Origin: Owenia fusiformis
Lineage: Eukaryota; Annelida; Polychaeta; Sabellida; Oweniidae
DNA: 64,000 bases
Assembly (NCBI GenBank): GCA_903813345.2
Contig: CAIIXF020000010.1
Location: 28,544,425-28,608,424, forward strand
Direction of reading: 5' to 3'
The translations under genes were made by a program, and so were the position numbers. The stretch's first letter is position 1; each line of letters opens with the position of its first letter. The notes under the pieces were generated by a model, which saw only the letters and a list, made by a program, of their open reading frames with translations, did no database searches and had not been told where the DNA came from. Positions 35,201-46,384 of this stretch are shown in pieces.

Positions 35201-38200
35201 ATCTTATTTTCACACATTATATTTCTTAACTGAAAAGCTATTTATTTGCAGAGAATGAAATCACGCAATGACGATGTCAATCGTGCTTATGCACAAAATT
35301 CGTTGGAAGTCTTTTATGATCTGATACGAAGTAACTAAAAAAGGCGCTAACGTCCGCTATATGGAATGATCGTTTTTCCATTATAACTTTTTAACAAATT
35401 TTAACGAAGGCATCTAATTATTAGCCTGGATAGTCTAAATACCGATTAAGATATTTCTTTCTTCAAACAGGTACGGCTTCCTTTATTTAATTTTCTAAAA
35501 AATAATATCAAATAACTCTTGTCAATGTGAGGGAGCACATTACATTGGCCTTTACAATGATGCATAACACGTATACGTCTGCGATATAGTCCAGTTACCA
35601 TAGTAACTGTTATTTCTGACCTATCAAATTAGAGATGCTGATATTTTACAAATCAGTAACTAGAAATTTTCTGATGTGTGAAAATTTCATGAAAGTAATT
35701 AAAAAGGGGTGATCCTTTATAGATTTTCCAACCAGAATACCCAACAATACTCACTACTTAAAGATGTTAATTTAAGACCAAAAAAGGCTCCAAAACTTAA
35801 TGAAATATGTAGTTTGGATGTTCATTTATGTCTGTGGATTATATGTTATACTACAAACACTTTATAAATACCTGAAATTTGCAATAAAAGTGCCCAAAAA
35901 TTGTTGTTTCGAAATTCCCCATTTTTCCTGTATCGCGCTAGTCACGTGACCATTACGCGTAGCAGGCAATGTACAGATATTACAGTACATATGTTCAATA
36001 TGGCAAACATCAGCGATTCTGATTCCCGGGTTCTGGGAAATGGCTATATATAAATCGGCGAGAGGGTGTAATTTGAATGAAGACAATTTAAGGAGGGGAA
36101 ATGTGTGCAAGTATGGCAGTAAGAGAGCAGATATGGGGACTTTAGACAAGAACTATGACGGAGAATCAACTAAAAATGTGAGTTCTGGAATGAAGACCCG
36201 TTGCCATTGACTGAAGATTCCAGCGATCCTATTATCATACTCAGTTTGAATCTAGACGCGGAAAACAGATTATGAAAACAGGTTTTCTGCAAAGTTATCA
36301 AATTTAGAAAATATGGATCTTGTTTTTGAGTGGCTTAACAAGCATTTAGATACAAGACTTGGCGCTATCTCTTGTCAAATACATGCACTGGACTTGCAGT
36401 AAATTGGCCATTGCAAATTGCAAAATCAGATCGTCAAATTAATCGCTTTGTTTTTAAACCTACGCTTCATATCTTCTTCCAAAACTTTAGGATTCGATAG
36501 AGATAAGTTATAACTTGTACAGGAAAAAATAGCAGATCCTACCTTAATTTAGAATCGCTGATTTCTCTGGACAAATTCCGAGAAGAAATTGTTCAACATC
36601 GCGATCACCTCAGACAACATGTCGCGTGCGTGTCACTCTGAACTCACGTGATAAAATACGGCATCTTGATTGGTTACTACTCGTGTTGTCATGACGCGAA
36701 AAGCAGTAGTAAACACTGAATATGTTAATGAACTGCCATATATGGAACAATTGTCTTTCTGATTGGTTAACTTTACACGCGTCCTAAATGAATATAGTAG
36801 TCGTAGTAAATGATTCATTGATAACTCTGAAAGTGGGCGTGGCCTGCTTCATTTTGACACCAAATTCAAGATGTTTCAAATCGAAATGGCCTCGCAAGAC
36901 GAGGTTGAAATATCAGCAATTTGATACTGATATGGTCTACGATAGATCAAAATTGCCTGCCCCGCGTCACATGTCACGTGAGCCTATATTTGTTGAAAAA
37001 TGAAAGAGATAGTGACACTTTTTAATCTTAAGTTTATACCAATATTACAAACACATATCTATTTTTTTCATTATATATTTATTTCTTCATTATACATACA
37101 TTTGTTTTATACTACATTGATTTATTTTTGCAAAACCTTTGCTATTAGATCTTTAAATCAAAAATGGGCGCCTCAACATTTACCCAGAATGACCAAAAAT
37201 TAATCAGGTCGAGATTTTCATTGTAAAAGATTATTCCTGAAAAATTTGCAATCGATCCGTCAAACTATAAAACACGTTAACACTACAGATAAGATCAAGG
37301 AGGATATTCTGCCGTATGTCAGTCATGTCGTGATTACAAAATTTGAAATTAACAGCCACAAAAGAGTGGTATCGAAATGGAGAACTGAATTCAACAATGT
37401 TTTTCTCTTAAACCAATCATTGAAAACATTCTGTAAAAAACACGGTATTCTATGAAATGTTACTGATTTAATGCGAAAATTATTTAGTCCGATAGCCAAT
37501 TAAATTTAGACATATCATTGGCTCCAAGAAAAGTTCTGTAAAACTGCCAAAAAATTGTCCAAAATTCTAAAACTAGTACAATATACTAACCAAAGATACT
37601 GTGAGAAGATTAAGGATTATACAGGTGCCAATATGATGTGGATAAGCGACAATAACCAAAATATGTTAGATAACATTAAAAGAGTAAAGGATAGGTATCG
37701 ATATGGAGAACTGAATTCAACAATGTTTTTCTCTTAAACCAATCATTGAAAACATTCTGTAAAAAAACATGGTATTTTATGTAATGTTGACTGAATGACA
37801 ACAGTTTAATGCGAAAATTATTTAGAAATATTCTATATAACTGTTTTTGTTAACATTTTTCGTTTTTCTAACATTAATGTAATTGTTTTTGCTCCTTTCT
37901 ACCAATTCTCGAGAATGAAATAAAATGTCTTTCCGAACCTTGTTGGAACAAAATAGCATATACAACATGTTTTTAGACCTCTCAATATTATAGTTATACA
38001 AAGGAATTTTGGGTTCATTTTAAAAAAGTATTCAAAAAATTAAAACAAAATCCCCCAAAATAGATAAAAATCAAGATAAACCTTTTATTTCATGAACAAG
38101 ATACTTTTTTAAAATGAACCAAAATTTCCTTTGTACAATTACAATATTGAGAGACCTAAACATGTTGTGTTTATGTCGTTTTGTTCCAATGAGGTTTCAT

Positions 38201-38942
38201 TTCACTCTGGAAACACGATACCAAGAACAAAACAAGTGTTTGATGTGTTTTCTAAAACAATATAGATGAAAGTATATATATATACATCTTTCCAATTATT
38301 TTGTTACCATTCAAAAGATGACCATTAAATTGACAATGTGTACAATTTTCAGAATTTTTTGATGACTGGTTTAAAAGAAACGTGTGTTCAAAAAGCTCGC
38401 CATGATTCGATACCCATCCTTTTTCACTTAAGAATTTGAATCGCGAGTTTTGGTCTTATTTCCTAACAAAAATTTCAAAACTCACAAAAAATTATCAAGA
38501 TATTAGTTCAAATCTTTTGGATTGCTAATATGTATTTAATATTTCTATCTGTATATTCTGACGGCAAAAATAAATGACATACCATTTGAAAGAAGAGACA
38601 CATGGCATCATGGTTAACTAAATGGACTGGATTTATCATTTTTCAATGTTTTTGTTTGTTGCGTTTTTTGAGACACATTGTACTTTGTGAGTAAAATATG
38701 ATGAATTCAATTAGCTTCGATAAGATATAATATTGTGCAATTTAGAAATTGTAACAATTTGTGACTGTGACACAATTTACAAAAACAGATATCGACAATA
38801 AGGAGAAATGAAGAACTGAATTTGAAATTATATATAAAATCTGCAGTTTCAAAAGCTGATATTCATTTTACTTACCCCCACTGGCTGAAATGTTTTCCAG
38901 CGATAATATGAACAGCACGAAAACGCCAACGTACATGTACAT
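32078..38942 (-). CDS. W3: secreted WxxW-domain protein, third domain disrupted
   Basis: Exons in order: 38942-38876 (signal), 34686-34595 (A), 34395-34194 (B), 34033-33942 (A), 33741-33540 (B), 33383-33282 (A, broken), 32281-32078 (terminal B with TAA). The signal peptide MYMYVGVFVLFILSLENISA is strongly hydrophobic. Domains 1 and 2 are intact, with the D-N-P-S-G-N-x-D-S variant in exon A and six Cys in exon B. The third A exon is 102 nt, shifted by one base and reads a TAG, so as written the protein would end early in domain 3 although the last exon stays open. The gene may therefore encode a two-domain protein, or the shift is an allele or assembly error. A TATA box and a duplicate start exon lie upstream. 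Confidence 0.72.
32290..32640 (-). repeat. Decayed splice-site repeat units in W3
   Basis: Motifs such as GCACTAGTATGACCCAAAAC, TGCACTGACATGTCTCAAG and GGTGCACCGAAATAACCTA recur upstream of the terminal exon, in the same position as the array at 11500-12080 in W2. Confidence 0.5.
33282..33383 (-). pseudogene. W3 domain 3, broken exon A
   Basis: The acceptor TTTACAG, donor GTAAGC and WSSWIDRD are kept, but relative to intact A exons there is an extra AATGGGGTC block before WSSW and a +1 shift after the IDRDE codons, giving TAG in the incoming frame. Past the shift the original frame still reads SIGDYEDR. Confidence 0.75.
33540..33741 (-). CDS. W3 domain 2, exon B
   Basis: 202 nt, CCAG acceptor, GTAAGT donor. 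Encodes GMPCQNPEAIECRTVGTHIP through LCPMATP. Confidence 0.85.
33942..34033 (-). CDS. W3 domain 2, exon A
   Basis: 92 nt, TTTATAG acceptor, GTAAGT donor. Encodes ASWSSWIDRDNPSGNADSED then RENLEKGLGG. Confidence 0.85.
34194..34395 (-). CDS. W3 domain 1, exon B
   Basis: 202 nt, TTTTTCAG acceptor, GTAAGT donor. Encodes SMPCQNPEAIECRTVRTHIP through LCPVATP. Confidence 0.85.
34595..34686 (-). CDS. W3 domain 1, exon A
   Basis: 92 nt, TTTATAG acceptor, GTAAGT donor. Encodes ASWSSWIDRDNPSGNEDSED then RENLEKGLGG. Confidence 0.85.
34908..35160. repeat. Segmental duplication block 1, copy 1
   Basis: Matches 44304-44630 (TGAGTGCTCATTGAGTAATG to ATCAAGATTTGC). The other copy carries an extra block of about 75 bp. 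The sequence is rich in AGTGCTCAT/GAGTACT words. Confidence 0.75.
35160..37150. other. Stretch with no supported gene
   Basis: Present in the first copy of the segmental duplication but absent from the second, where sequence equivalent to 35155 joins directly to sequence equivalent to 38590. A plus-strand TATATAAA at 36046-36053 followed by an ATG and a GTGAGT donor (36134-36181, encoding MGTLDKNYDGESTKN) is a speculative first exon. Confidence 0.3.
37155..37260 (+). repeat. Single unit related to the 162-bp satellite
   Basis: AACATTTACCCAGAATGACC, CAAAAATTAATCAGGTC and ATTCCTGAAAAATTTGCAAT match the core unit of the elements at 17.8 and 58.0 kb. Confidence 0.65.
37365..38415 (-). mobile_element. 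Inverted relative of the repeat inside the hAT copy
   Basis: GGTATCGATATGGAGAACTG at 37693 and an inverted end at about 38395-38412 match the right and left ends of 7819-8856, in reverse order. An extra partial end lies at 37365-37480. It lacks the LINE segment present at 8290-8565. Confidence 0.65.
38876..38942 (-). CDS. W3 signal-peptide exon
   Basis: ATG at 38942-38940 gives 22 codons plus one base before GTAAG (MYMYVGVFVLFILSLENISA, then SG). A second in-frame ATG two codons later could also serve. Phase 1 exit matches exon A. Confidence 0.8.
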
Positions 38943-38988
38943 GATTGAAGGTTTACGTGAATAATGCTTCTATACCGATGCTCTCGTT

Positions 38989-38996
38989 ATTTTATA
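38989..38996 (-). promoter_or_regulatory. TATA box of W3
   Basis: TATAAAAT on the minus strand, about 50 bp upstream of the W3 ATG. Confidence 0.6.
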
Positions 38997-39105
38997 GCAA
39001 ATGTGATCGAGCCAAAAATGTTACGCATTCAAATACATGCATCAATAAGTTGATACCTGAGGGCAGTTTTGACAAGATGCTCTATAAGGCATACCATGAT
39101 AAGCG

Positions 39106-40063
39106 GACAGTTACGTTCTGATAGCCTCTTTCCATGTAATTGTTATAATGGGTAAGAAATGGAATATTGAATTGCTTATATTTGTTTTCAGTACTCGCAA
39201 GAGACGCTCTTGTTTGCGCCTCTATAGGGCAAGGAAAAAATTGTGTCTTGCTTTATTAATGAAACCAATTTAAGTCAAAAAGATAGCAATGAAGAGGCAA
39301 AAGAAGAATTAGCATCAAGTACTGATGAATATGACAAAATTAATAACAATGAATCTGGGATACATATTTGAACGAGGTTCGCGTAAACCGTCAATCAAAT
39401 TTTGGCGTAACCGCAAATTAAAAATACAATATTATGGCTTAAGTAGAACATATTTGGTGGTTTCAATGCTCAATTGGCTTTTTATGATCGTATGTAGGTT
39501 ACATCTATATACCCCGAGGTCGTTAGGCAATGTAGACCATGCCCTAACGACAAAAATAACAAATTACTAAATTTTGTGTAGTTTTGAATTTCAAACTCAA
39601 CAGTTTTTCGCTTATTTCATGTTATCCCCGGGCATCAATTTGCAAAGAATACGTTCAAAATATACATTACTAAATGCATCACCGAATGCGATGTCTGCAA
39701 AAATCGTTCATCCTTTCATTGATACACAGTAGAAGAAAATACTGCACCAACCTTAGTTTTCTGTTCCATCGCGGCCATTCTATTGGATATAAATCAGTGA
39801 TCGTAGTCGTCTAATCTCGTAACCGTCATGCTATAACACCGTGCTCACAGGTTTACATGTTAACCCCCATATTTGTTTGAACGACTGTTTCCCAAGCGGG
39901 GAACAAAAGAAATCCCAATAAAGAAAATAAATCTGTATCTTGATTCTATTCACTATAAAGTCCGCAACGTTTCAATGTTATATCTCCATTACATTGGGTC
40001 ATAATTTGATGTCAAAATTGATGAATTTCATGAAATTTAACAAAAATGGCAGATCCCATGATA
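39106..40063. other. No gene recognised
   Basis: Lies between duplication blocks 2 and 3 and does not match the corresponding gap in the other copy (45150-46467). Confidence 0.4.
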
Positions 40064-40640
40064 CCGCTTAGTTATAGGGTTTGCCTTGGACCACAGCTGA
40101 GGACAAGCTGAACGTGATTTGATAACCTGATGCAGATGCTTTAGTTGTTATTAAGTTACTTGTTTACAAAGATATAGACGCCATTGGTACCATCATGATA
40201 TGATTAGCAGGTGTACTACAAAATTGTATTTTCAGATTTATATATTTCATATAAATTCATGATAAAATGGATGTAGTTGTTCCCCACATGTAGATTATTA
40301 CTTTACTTCTTCTGCGGCTTCAATTTCGATATCGTTATATATTGGAATTTGTCACATCTGCCGATATTCATTCTTTTTAGTTGGCACCCGCAGATGTAGA
40401 TAAATGAAATGGGGAAAGATCAGAGTTGGTAATGGTACTGTTGTCTCCCATTTGAATGTCATTTGATAGATCCATATAAGGCTTTTATGACCATGTAGGG
40501 AAAACCAAGGGAAGCCCCTGATACCAAGTAATACCAAACAATCATGTGAGCTTCTCACTTCTTCTGGATGGTGAACCACCAACACTTCCAAAAGTTATTT
40601 TTCGTGATATCGGGGATATAAAGTCAGCTCATGTCTGTTT
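40064..40640. repeat. Segmental duplication block 3, copy 1
   Basis: ACCGCTTAGTTATAGGGTTT to GGGGATATAAAGTCAGC matches 46468-47037. Contains CCATATAAGGCTTTTATGACC, a word also found in the large inverted-repeat arms. Confidence 0.8.
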
Positions 40641-40907
40641 TCGCGGCAAAACTGATTTAATTTTACGTCAAGTGACACGATTGCCAAATGACACTTCATC
40701 AAGTCAAGAGCAAATATAGCCAGCAGCTTAAACAATTGAGTGAGAATTCTCTCATCACTTGAGGACCAAGGACGTCATCTGGCTGGTGAATTTCATAACG
40801 TCTTGGTTGCGTTGCGTTAACGCCTTGGTTGCTGAAGCGAGGAGTTTCTCATTAGATTATTGGAGCCTTTGAATATACTCAGACTGATTCGCCTTTCACC
40901 ATTACCA

Positions 40908-41304
40908 CGCGGTACTAACTTCGACCGCTAATTTGAATTTTTGACCTACCAGATGTTTGAAAATCAAGGATTGCGAGTCTCATAATGCACCGTTTTTCTT
41001 CAGACTTCTTCCATTCAAAGCAAAACCAAATTGCCTTTCTGTCGGTGCATTGCTTTATTGGAAAGAGTCCCTCGTTTTAGCAGCGTTTTTGGTCCCCAGC
41101 TGTTAGAAGCCCTTCTGACAGCTGGAGACCACTGAAAGTAGAGACTTTGTATAACAGAATAATGTACCATTAGAAAGGCGTTTTTTATGCTTTGAATGGA
41201 ACAAGTTTGAAGAAAAACGGTGCAGTATGAGACTCGCAATCCTTGATTTTCAACCTGGTAGGTCAAAAATTCAAACTAACGGTCGAAGTTAGTACCGCAT
41301 GTTT
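40908..41304. repeat. Foldback element, about 397 bp
   Basis: GCGGTACTAACTTCGACCG at the left is inverted at the right, with arms of roughly 180 bp around a centre near 41105 (AGCTGTTAGAAGCCCTTCTG). No coding content. Confidence 0.75.
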
Positions 41305-41800
41305 ACAGCCATAGCAAAAACGTATGAATTATTTCCATGCAAAATCCATGCAATCTGAAAAAGCCATGCGAGTCAATGCAATTCGCTAGGAAAGAGGGAG
41401 CTGAACAGAAAACACATGCACGTATCCATGTGATCCACATGCAAAGTCCATGCGAATTAAAAGTAGAAATATATCCATGCAATCACTATGCAAAACATAA
41501 GCAATGCACATAAACTTTGCATGGCAATTACATGCATTCAAACACCATACCCTAATAGATTGGTATCCATCCAATTGTGCAGGTTTTAGCATGTTTTCAA
41601 GGATTGTTTAAAATTTCTCGCTATTTTCGAATCCAAAAAATGGCAGGCAAAGAATGTCAACCTATAAAAGATACTTTCTATGGTAAAAGTAAAAATAACT
41701 TTCTATGGTAATTTAAAAAACACCCGATATTACTATTATGCTTCTATGATTGCTACATGCTCTGCTACCATGCAAAAATATACGCTACATGCTGTGCTAC
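41305..41800. other. No gene; CATGC-rich stretch
   Basis: The words CCATGC, CATGCAA and CATGCGA recur at irregular intervals between about 41335 and 41590. No gene recognised. Confidence 0.4.
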
Positions 41801-42040
41801 ATAACTGTCAAGTAAAAATGTAAAGATCAGGATATTTTTCTAAAAAATTGGGAGAAGTCGGGATTTTTTTGGGAGAAAATCAGGATTTCTTGAAAGAAAT
41901 CAGGAGAACAATCGGGGGTACAAAAGCTATATCAACAACTCCCAAAAATAGGGAGAAAATAGGGATTACTAAAAGTAAAGTGGAAGAAAATCGGGATTGC
42001 TTAAAAATCGGGGTTTACAAAGGTAATATGCTAAATACAC

Positions 42041-42933
42041 CCTTGGTATACGCAGCTAACGAAAATTGACCAGTACGGGTCAAAAGCTGGACCGGTACGG
42101 GTTACGGTTTTATTTGAATTTAAAACAGCCATAACTTGCTCAATATTGACTTCATCGTGTCTAATTTGAAATATATGATGCCTCCCGATGCTTTTAAGTA
42201 CCCCAATTTTTTACAGATTTTAAACGGACCAAAACTCTCTAAATGCGCATTTATGCTATTTACTCTCGAGAAGGACTGTTTCATTTTCACGATAACTTTT
42301 ATTTAGTACTTCTAACATATAAGATCTATTTTTCCCCATCAAGGTATGATGTAAATGACATGCTATTTACATCTTGTGAATTTCAATGACGCGCGTTTGA
42401 TTTTATAAAAAATGCCAAGTTTTGTGACAAAGAATTTCATCCTGCTTGCAGCGAGAAGACGGACCGGTTCGGGGCAATCTGCTTGCAGCGAGAAGACGGA
42501 CCGGTTCGGGGCAATAGCTGATGAAATTCTTTGTCAAAAAGTTTGGCATTTTTTATAAAATTAAACGCGCGTCATTGAAACTCACAAGATGCAAATAGCA
42601 TGTCATTTACATCATACCTTGATGGGGAAAAATAGATCTTACAGGTATATGTTAGAAGTACTAAATAAAAGTTATCGTGAAAATGAGACAGTCGTTCTCG
42701 AGAGAAAAGAGCAAAAATGCGCATTTAGAGAGTTTTGGTCCGTTTAAAAATCTGTAAAAAATCGGGGTACTTAAAAGCATCGGGAGGCATCATATATTTC
42801 AAATTAGACACGAGGAAGTCAAAATTGAGCAAGTTATGGCTGTTTTAAATTCAAATAAAACCGTTGACCCGTACCGGTCCAGCTTTTGACCCGTACCGGT
42901 CAATTTTCGTTAGCTGCGTATTCCAAGCGTGTA
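42041..42933. repeat. 893-bp near-perfect palindrome
   Basis: Arms of about 420 bp with few mismatches, from CTTGGTATACGCAGCTAACG to its inverse. The centre holds a direct pair of GCTTGCAGCGAGAAGACGGA at about 42449 and 42479. No reading frame of note; a large foldback element is most likely. Confidence 0.85.
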
Positions 42934-42967
42934 AATACGTTAAACTTTAATTAAACCGAGTAACACC

Positions 42968-43890
42968 ACCCTATGCAGACAGAGCCTGTGGGAAATATTG
43001 GGTGCGGAGCAAATGAGCGGAGGGTGCGGAGCTAATGGTCATTTTTGAATTTAAATTTGGGATATTTCTGAAACTAAGCCGTTTTGGGGCTTCAAATATA
43101 CCAAGATATGTGTATTTGACACCAAATATCAATACAATTGTGAAAATAGTAGCGCAATTCATTCTATAGCGACGCAGTGTGCCTTAAACCTTTCCCAGAC
43201 CTATATATTTTGAAATTATCCTTTTAATACTGAGTCCCCAGCATTCATAGAAAATGGTGTTCAAGGTACACTATCTATACAAATTATTTTTGCATCTTGG
43301 AAGCCAGGCAGTATCTGTGTGATTTTATAAAAATTCGGAAATGATTTCAGATATGAGCCCCCTCTAAATATTGGGTGCGGAGGAGCTCCATAAACGTACC
43401 TCATATAATTAATTATGTGAACACCCTATGCAGACAGAGCCTGTGGGAAATATTGGGTGCGGCGCAAATGAGCGGAGGGTGCGGAGCTAACGGTCATTTT
43501 TGAATTTAAAATTGGGATATTTCTGAAACTAAGCCGTTTTGGGACTTCAAATATACCAAGATATGTGTATTTGACACCAAATATCAATAAAATTGTGAAA
43601 ATAGTAGTGCAATTCATTTTATAGCGACGCAGTATGCCTTAAACATTTCCCAGACCTATATATTTTGAGACTATCCTTTTAATACTGCGTCCCCAGCATT
43701 CATAAAAAATGGTGTTCAAGATACACTACCCATGCAAATTATTTTTGCACTTTGGAAGCCAGGCAGTATCTGTGTGATTTTATAAAAATTCGGAAATGTT
43801 CTTCAGATATGAGCCCCCTCTAAATATTGGGTGCGGAGGTACGTTTATGGAGCTCCTCCGCACCCAATATTTAGAGGGGGCTCATATCTG
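42968..43890. repeat. 465-bp tandem duplication ending in a hairpin
   Basis: ACCCTATGCAGACAGAGCCT starts at 42968 and again at 43433, with good similarity across the unit. At 43811-43889 the text GAGCCCCCTCTAAATATTGG is followed by its own inverse, giving a 30-bp-arm hairpin. Confidence 0.8.
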
Positions 43891-43934
43891 AAAAACATTT
43901 CCGATTTTTTTATAAAATCACACATATAGATAAT

Positions 43935-44275
43935 TTATCATGTTAGCAGATTCTTTTAATATGTCCGCTCACTCGTCAATAGAAAAATTGTCTTTTGGTG
44001 GTCATTCATGTTTTTAAAATTACAGCACAGATTTTCAAGTTTTTCAATATGGGATTTTCTGATATACTCCAATTGTTTACATTGGAATAAAAAGTGTGTT
44101 TCATGTTTTATAACCGAGTCCTTACATAATTTACAAGATCGACTATTAAGATCAGTAATGGGTTTTGTATATCGGCCTCTCTCTATCTTTATGTGGGCGC
44201 TTATTCGTAATCTAGTTAAATGTTTAGCGTTTGAAAGTGTCGTTTCTGAAAGGTAGTGTTCAAATCCAAAGTGCG
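43935..44275 (-). mobile_element. LINE C-terminal fragment
   Basis: The minus strand reads LSNAKHLTRLRISAHIKIER, GRYTKP, a CKLC...HETHFLF knuckle, then RKSHIEKLENLC. This is a typical LINE ORF2 tail. It shares its end with 8290-8565. Confidence 0.7.
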
Positions 44276-44925
44276 ATTTTAGTTGTTTAAATAATCTGTT
44301 TGAGTGCTCATTGAGTAATGAAAAATCAATGAAATAAGTACCCTTTGCATTCGTTTGACTTCACTTCTTAAAAGAGAGCTTCGTCTAGACTCTGCACGCA
44401 GGGTATGAAATAAGCGCTATTTTATTACTTATCATATGAGTACTAATTAAGTTCTTATAACGATGCAATAAATCCGTACTCATGTCACAAGTGCTCATTT
44501 AGTACTGATATTTACTGAAAGAGTACTCAATTAGCGCTAATGCCATGAGTACTATCTTAGTACTTGGCATATCTCCCTGTGAATCTCACGCTTTCCCTGC
44601 CTCTACACAGAGCCTTTTATCAAGATTTGCACTAATGAAAGAAGAGACACATGGCATCATGGTTAGCTAAATGGACTGGATTTATCATTTTTCAATGTTT
44701 TTGTTTGTTGCGTTTTTTGAGACACATTGTATTTTGTGAGTAAAATATGAGGAATTCAATTAGCTTCGATAAGATATAATATTGTGCGATTTAGAAATTG
44801 TGACAATTTGTGACTGTGACACAATTCACAAAAACAGATATCCTACAATAAGGAGAAATGAAGAACTGAATTTGAAACTATATAAAAAATCTGCAGTTTC
44901 AAAAGCTGATATAAATTTTACTTAC

Positions 44926-44992
44926 CCCCACTGGCTGAAATGTTTTCCAGCGATAATATGAACAGCACGAAAACGCCAACGTACATGTACAT
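44926..44992 (-). CDS. Second copy of the W3 signal-peptide exon
   Basis: 67 nt identical to 38876-38942, with the same ATG, phase-1 GTAAG donor and a TATA box at 45039-45046. No WxxW exon lies between it and the first copy, so it is either an alternative promoter and first exon for W3 or an orphan duplicate. Confidence 0.6.
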
Positions 44993-45038
44993 GATTGAAG
45001 GTTTACGTGAATAATGCTTCTATACCGATGCTCTCGTT

Positions 45039-45046
45039 ATTTTATA
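45039..45046 (-). promoter_or_regulatory. TATA box of the duplicated signal exon
   Basis: TATAAAAT, same spacing to the ATG as in the first copy. Confidence 0.55.
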
Positions 45047-45726
45047 GCAAATGTGATCGAGCTAAAAATGTTATGCATTCAAATACATGCATCAATAAGT
45101 TGATACATGAGGGCAGTTTTGACAAAATGCCCTATAAGGCATACCACGATATTGTCTAATGCCTGCTCCGATTCATCTGCCGGCGCTCTGCCGGTTGCAG
45201 TATTTTGTTCAAAACTGATTTCAACTAGCTTCAAATTGACCAAACTTCTTTTTTAAATCATGTACAAATTATCAGGAGTTCACATGTACAAAAAATACAG
45301 GCAAGACTTTCATATTAAAATGCAATTTTAAAATGCAAAACGCCTTCATTTACCCGAAGATCAAGAAATAATTTAAGTGATTTAATCAACTTATGAATGG
45401 TGGATGAATACATCGAGGGCAACACTTTGGAATTCATTACCTTAATATTGAAATAAAATCATCTGGAAGTATTTTAAAATGTCATTATGAAGAAAGAAAT
45501 GAGAAAAAACGTTTCTTATATCAATAATACCACTTTTCAAACATGACAGTGGGCAGTATATGACAAATCTTTAAGTAGGTTTAAATAGTATACATTTATC
45601 ACACAAGCAGATCCCCAAGCTATTTATTTCATAACTTTAGCAAGAAATATACACAAGTCGTGCCACCCGTTCATTGAACAATGTTGTTAAAAAATATATA
45701 CATATATGGATAAATGAAATGCAACC

Positions 45727-45801
45727 AGCCCAGTAGCTCAGTAGAAAGAGCAATAATCTATAGACCGAAATGTCTTGAGTTCAAATCCCATCCAAGTTGA
45801 A
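45727..45801 (+). mobile_element. tRNA-derived SINE or tRNA pseudogene
   Basis: GTAGCTCAGTAGAAAGAGC (A box and D arm) and GAGTTCAAATCCCA (B box) at tRNA-like spacing. The anticodon stem does not pair, so it is not a working tRNA. Confidence 0.6.
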
Positions 45802-45872
45802 TTACTCTAACTAATTATCTTACACTACAATTGATTTTGGATTGTTTAATATTATTGTTTTGTATTCTATTT

Positions 45873-46186
45873 TATCGTATGATCTGTAAAATGAAGCCCT
45901 CTGATAGGTCACTTCTTGTGCTGTACCAACCTGTTTTGCTACTGAGATTGTTCCCGTTGATCATCTCCGTCGCAATACAGAAAATATTGGGACGGAGTGG
46001 ACATTCTCAGTAGCAATACAGAGGATTACACGATAAAAACGTTATAGAATGATTTGAAATGCAATACAGGATATATTCTGTCTCGATATTCTGTGTTGGC
46101 ACTCGACTTCGTCTCGTTCCAATACGGAATTTCTCGAGCAGAATATATCCTGTATTGCACTTCAAATCATTCAATAACTTATAGTA
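45873..46186. mobile_element. Double-hairpin MITE, copy 1
   Basis: Two adjacent hairpins: TTATCGTATGATCTG...CACGATAA and then GATTTGAAATGCAATACAGG...CACTTCAAATC. Same pair occurs at 49373-49686. Confidence 0.7.
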
Positions 46187-46384
46187 TTTACCACAAGTGA
46201 AGGTGAGCAATACCTCTTGGGTATAATTCGTATGTGTACGATCGGGATTTACGCAAAATAATCCTGAACGACGACCAAGAAACCCCACCTCGAAGGAGTT
46301 CTAGGCCTGTGTTCTTTTATGTGCACCCATACATAGGCATACGCGTTCACACGCCTTTTACGAGTCTAGATCGTGGACCACTCA

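Larger units (their letters stand above)
38588..39105. repeat. Segmental duplication block 2, copy 1 (W3 promoter and exon 1)
   Basis: Matches 44635-45150 closely; the 140 bp covering the signal exon and TATA box are identical, while flanks show scattered changes. Confidence 0.85.
44304..45150. repeat. Segmental duplication blocks 1-2, copy 2
   Basis: Matches 34908-35160 and then 38588-39105 with the intervening 3.4 kb missing. Includes a second, identical copy of the W3 TATA box and signal exon. Confidence 0.85.

Noticed and set aside
35862-36149. Minus-strand open frame of 95 codons
   Set aside because: No recognisable motif, no splice or family support, and it crosses a plus-strand TATA-like site.
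45727-45801. Functional tRNA gene
   Set aside because: A and B boxes are good, but the anticodon and acceptor stems do not pair.
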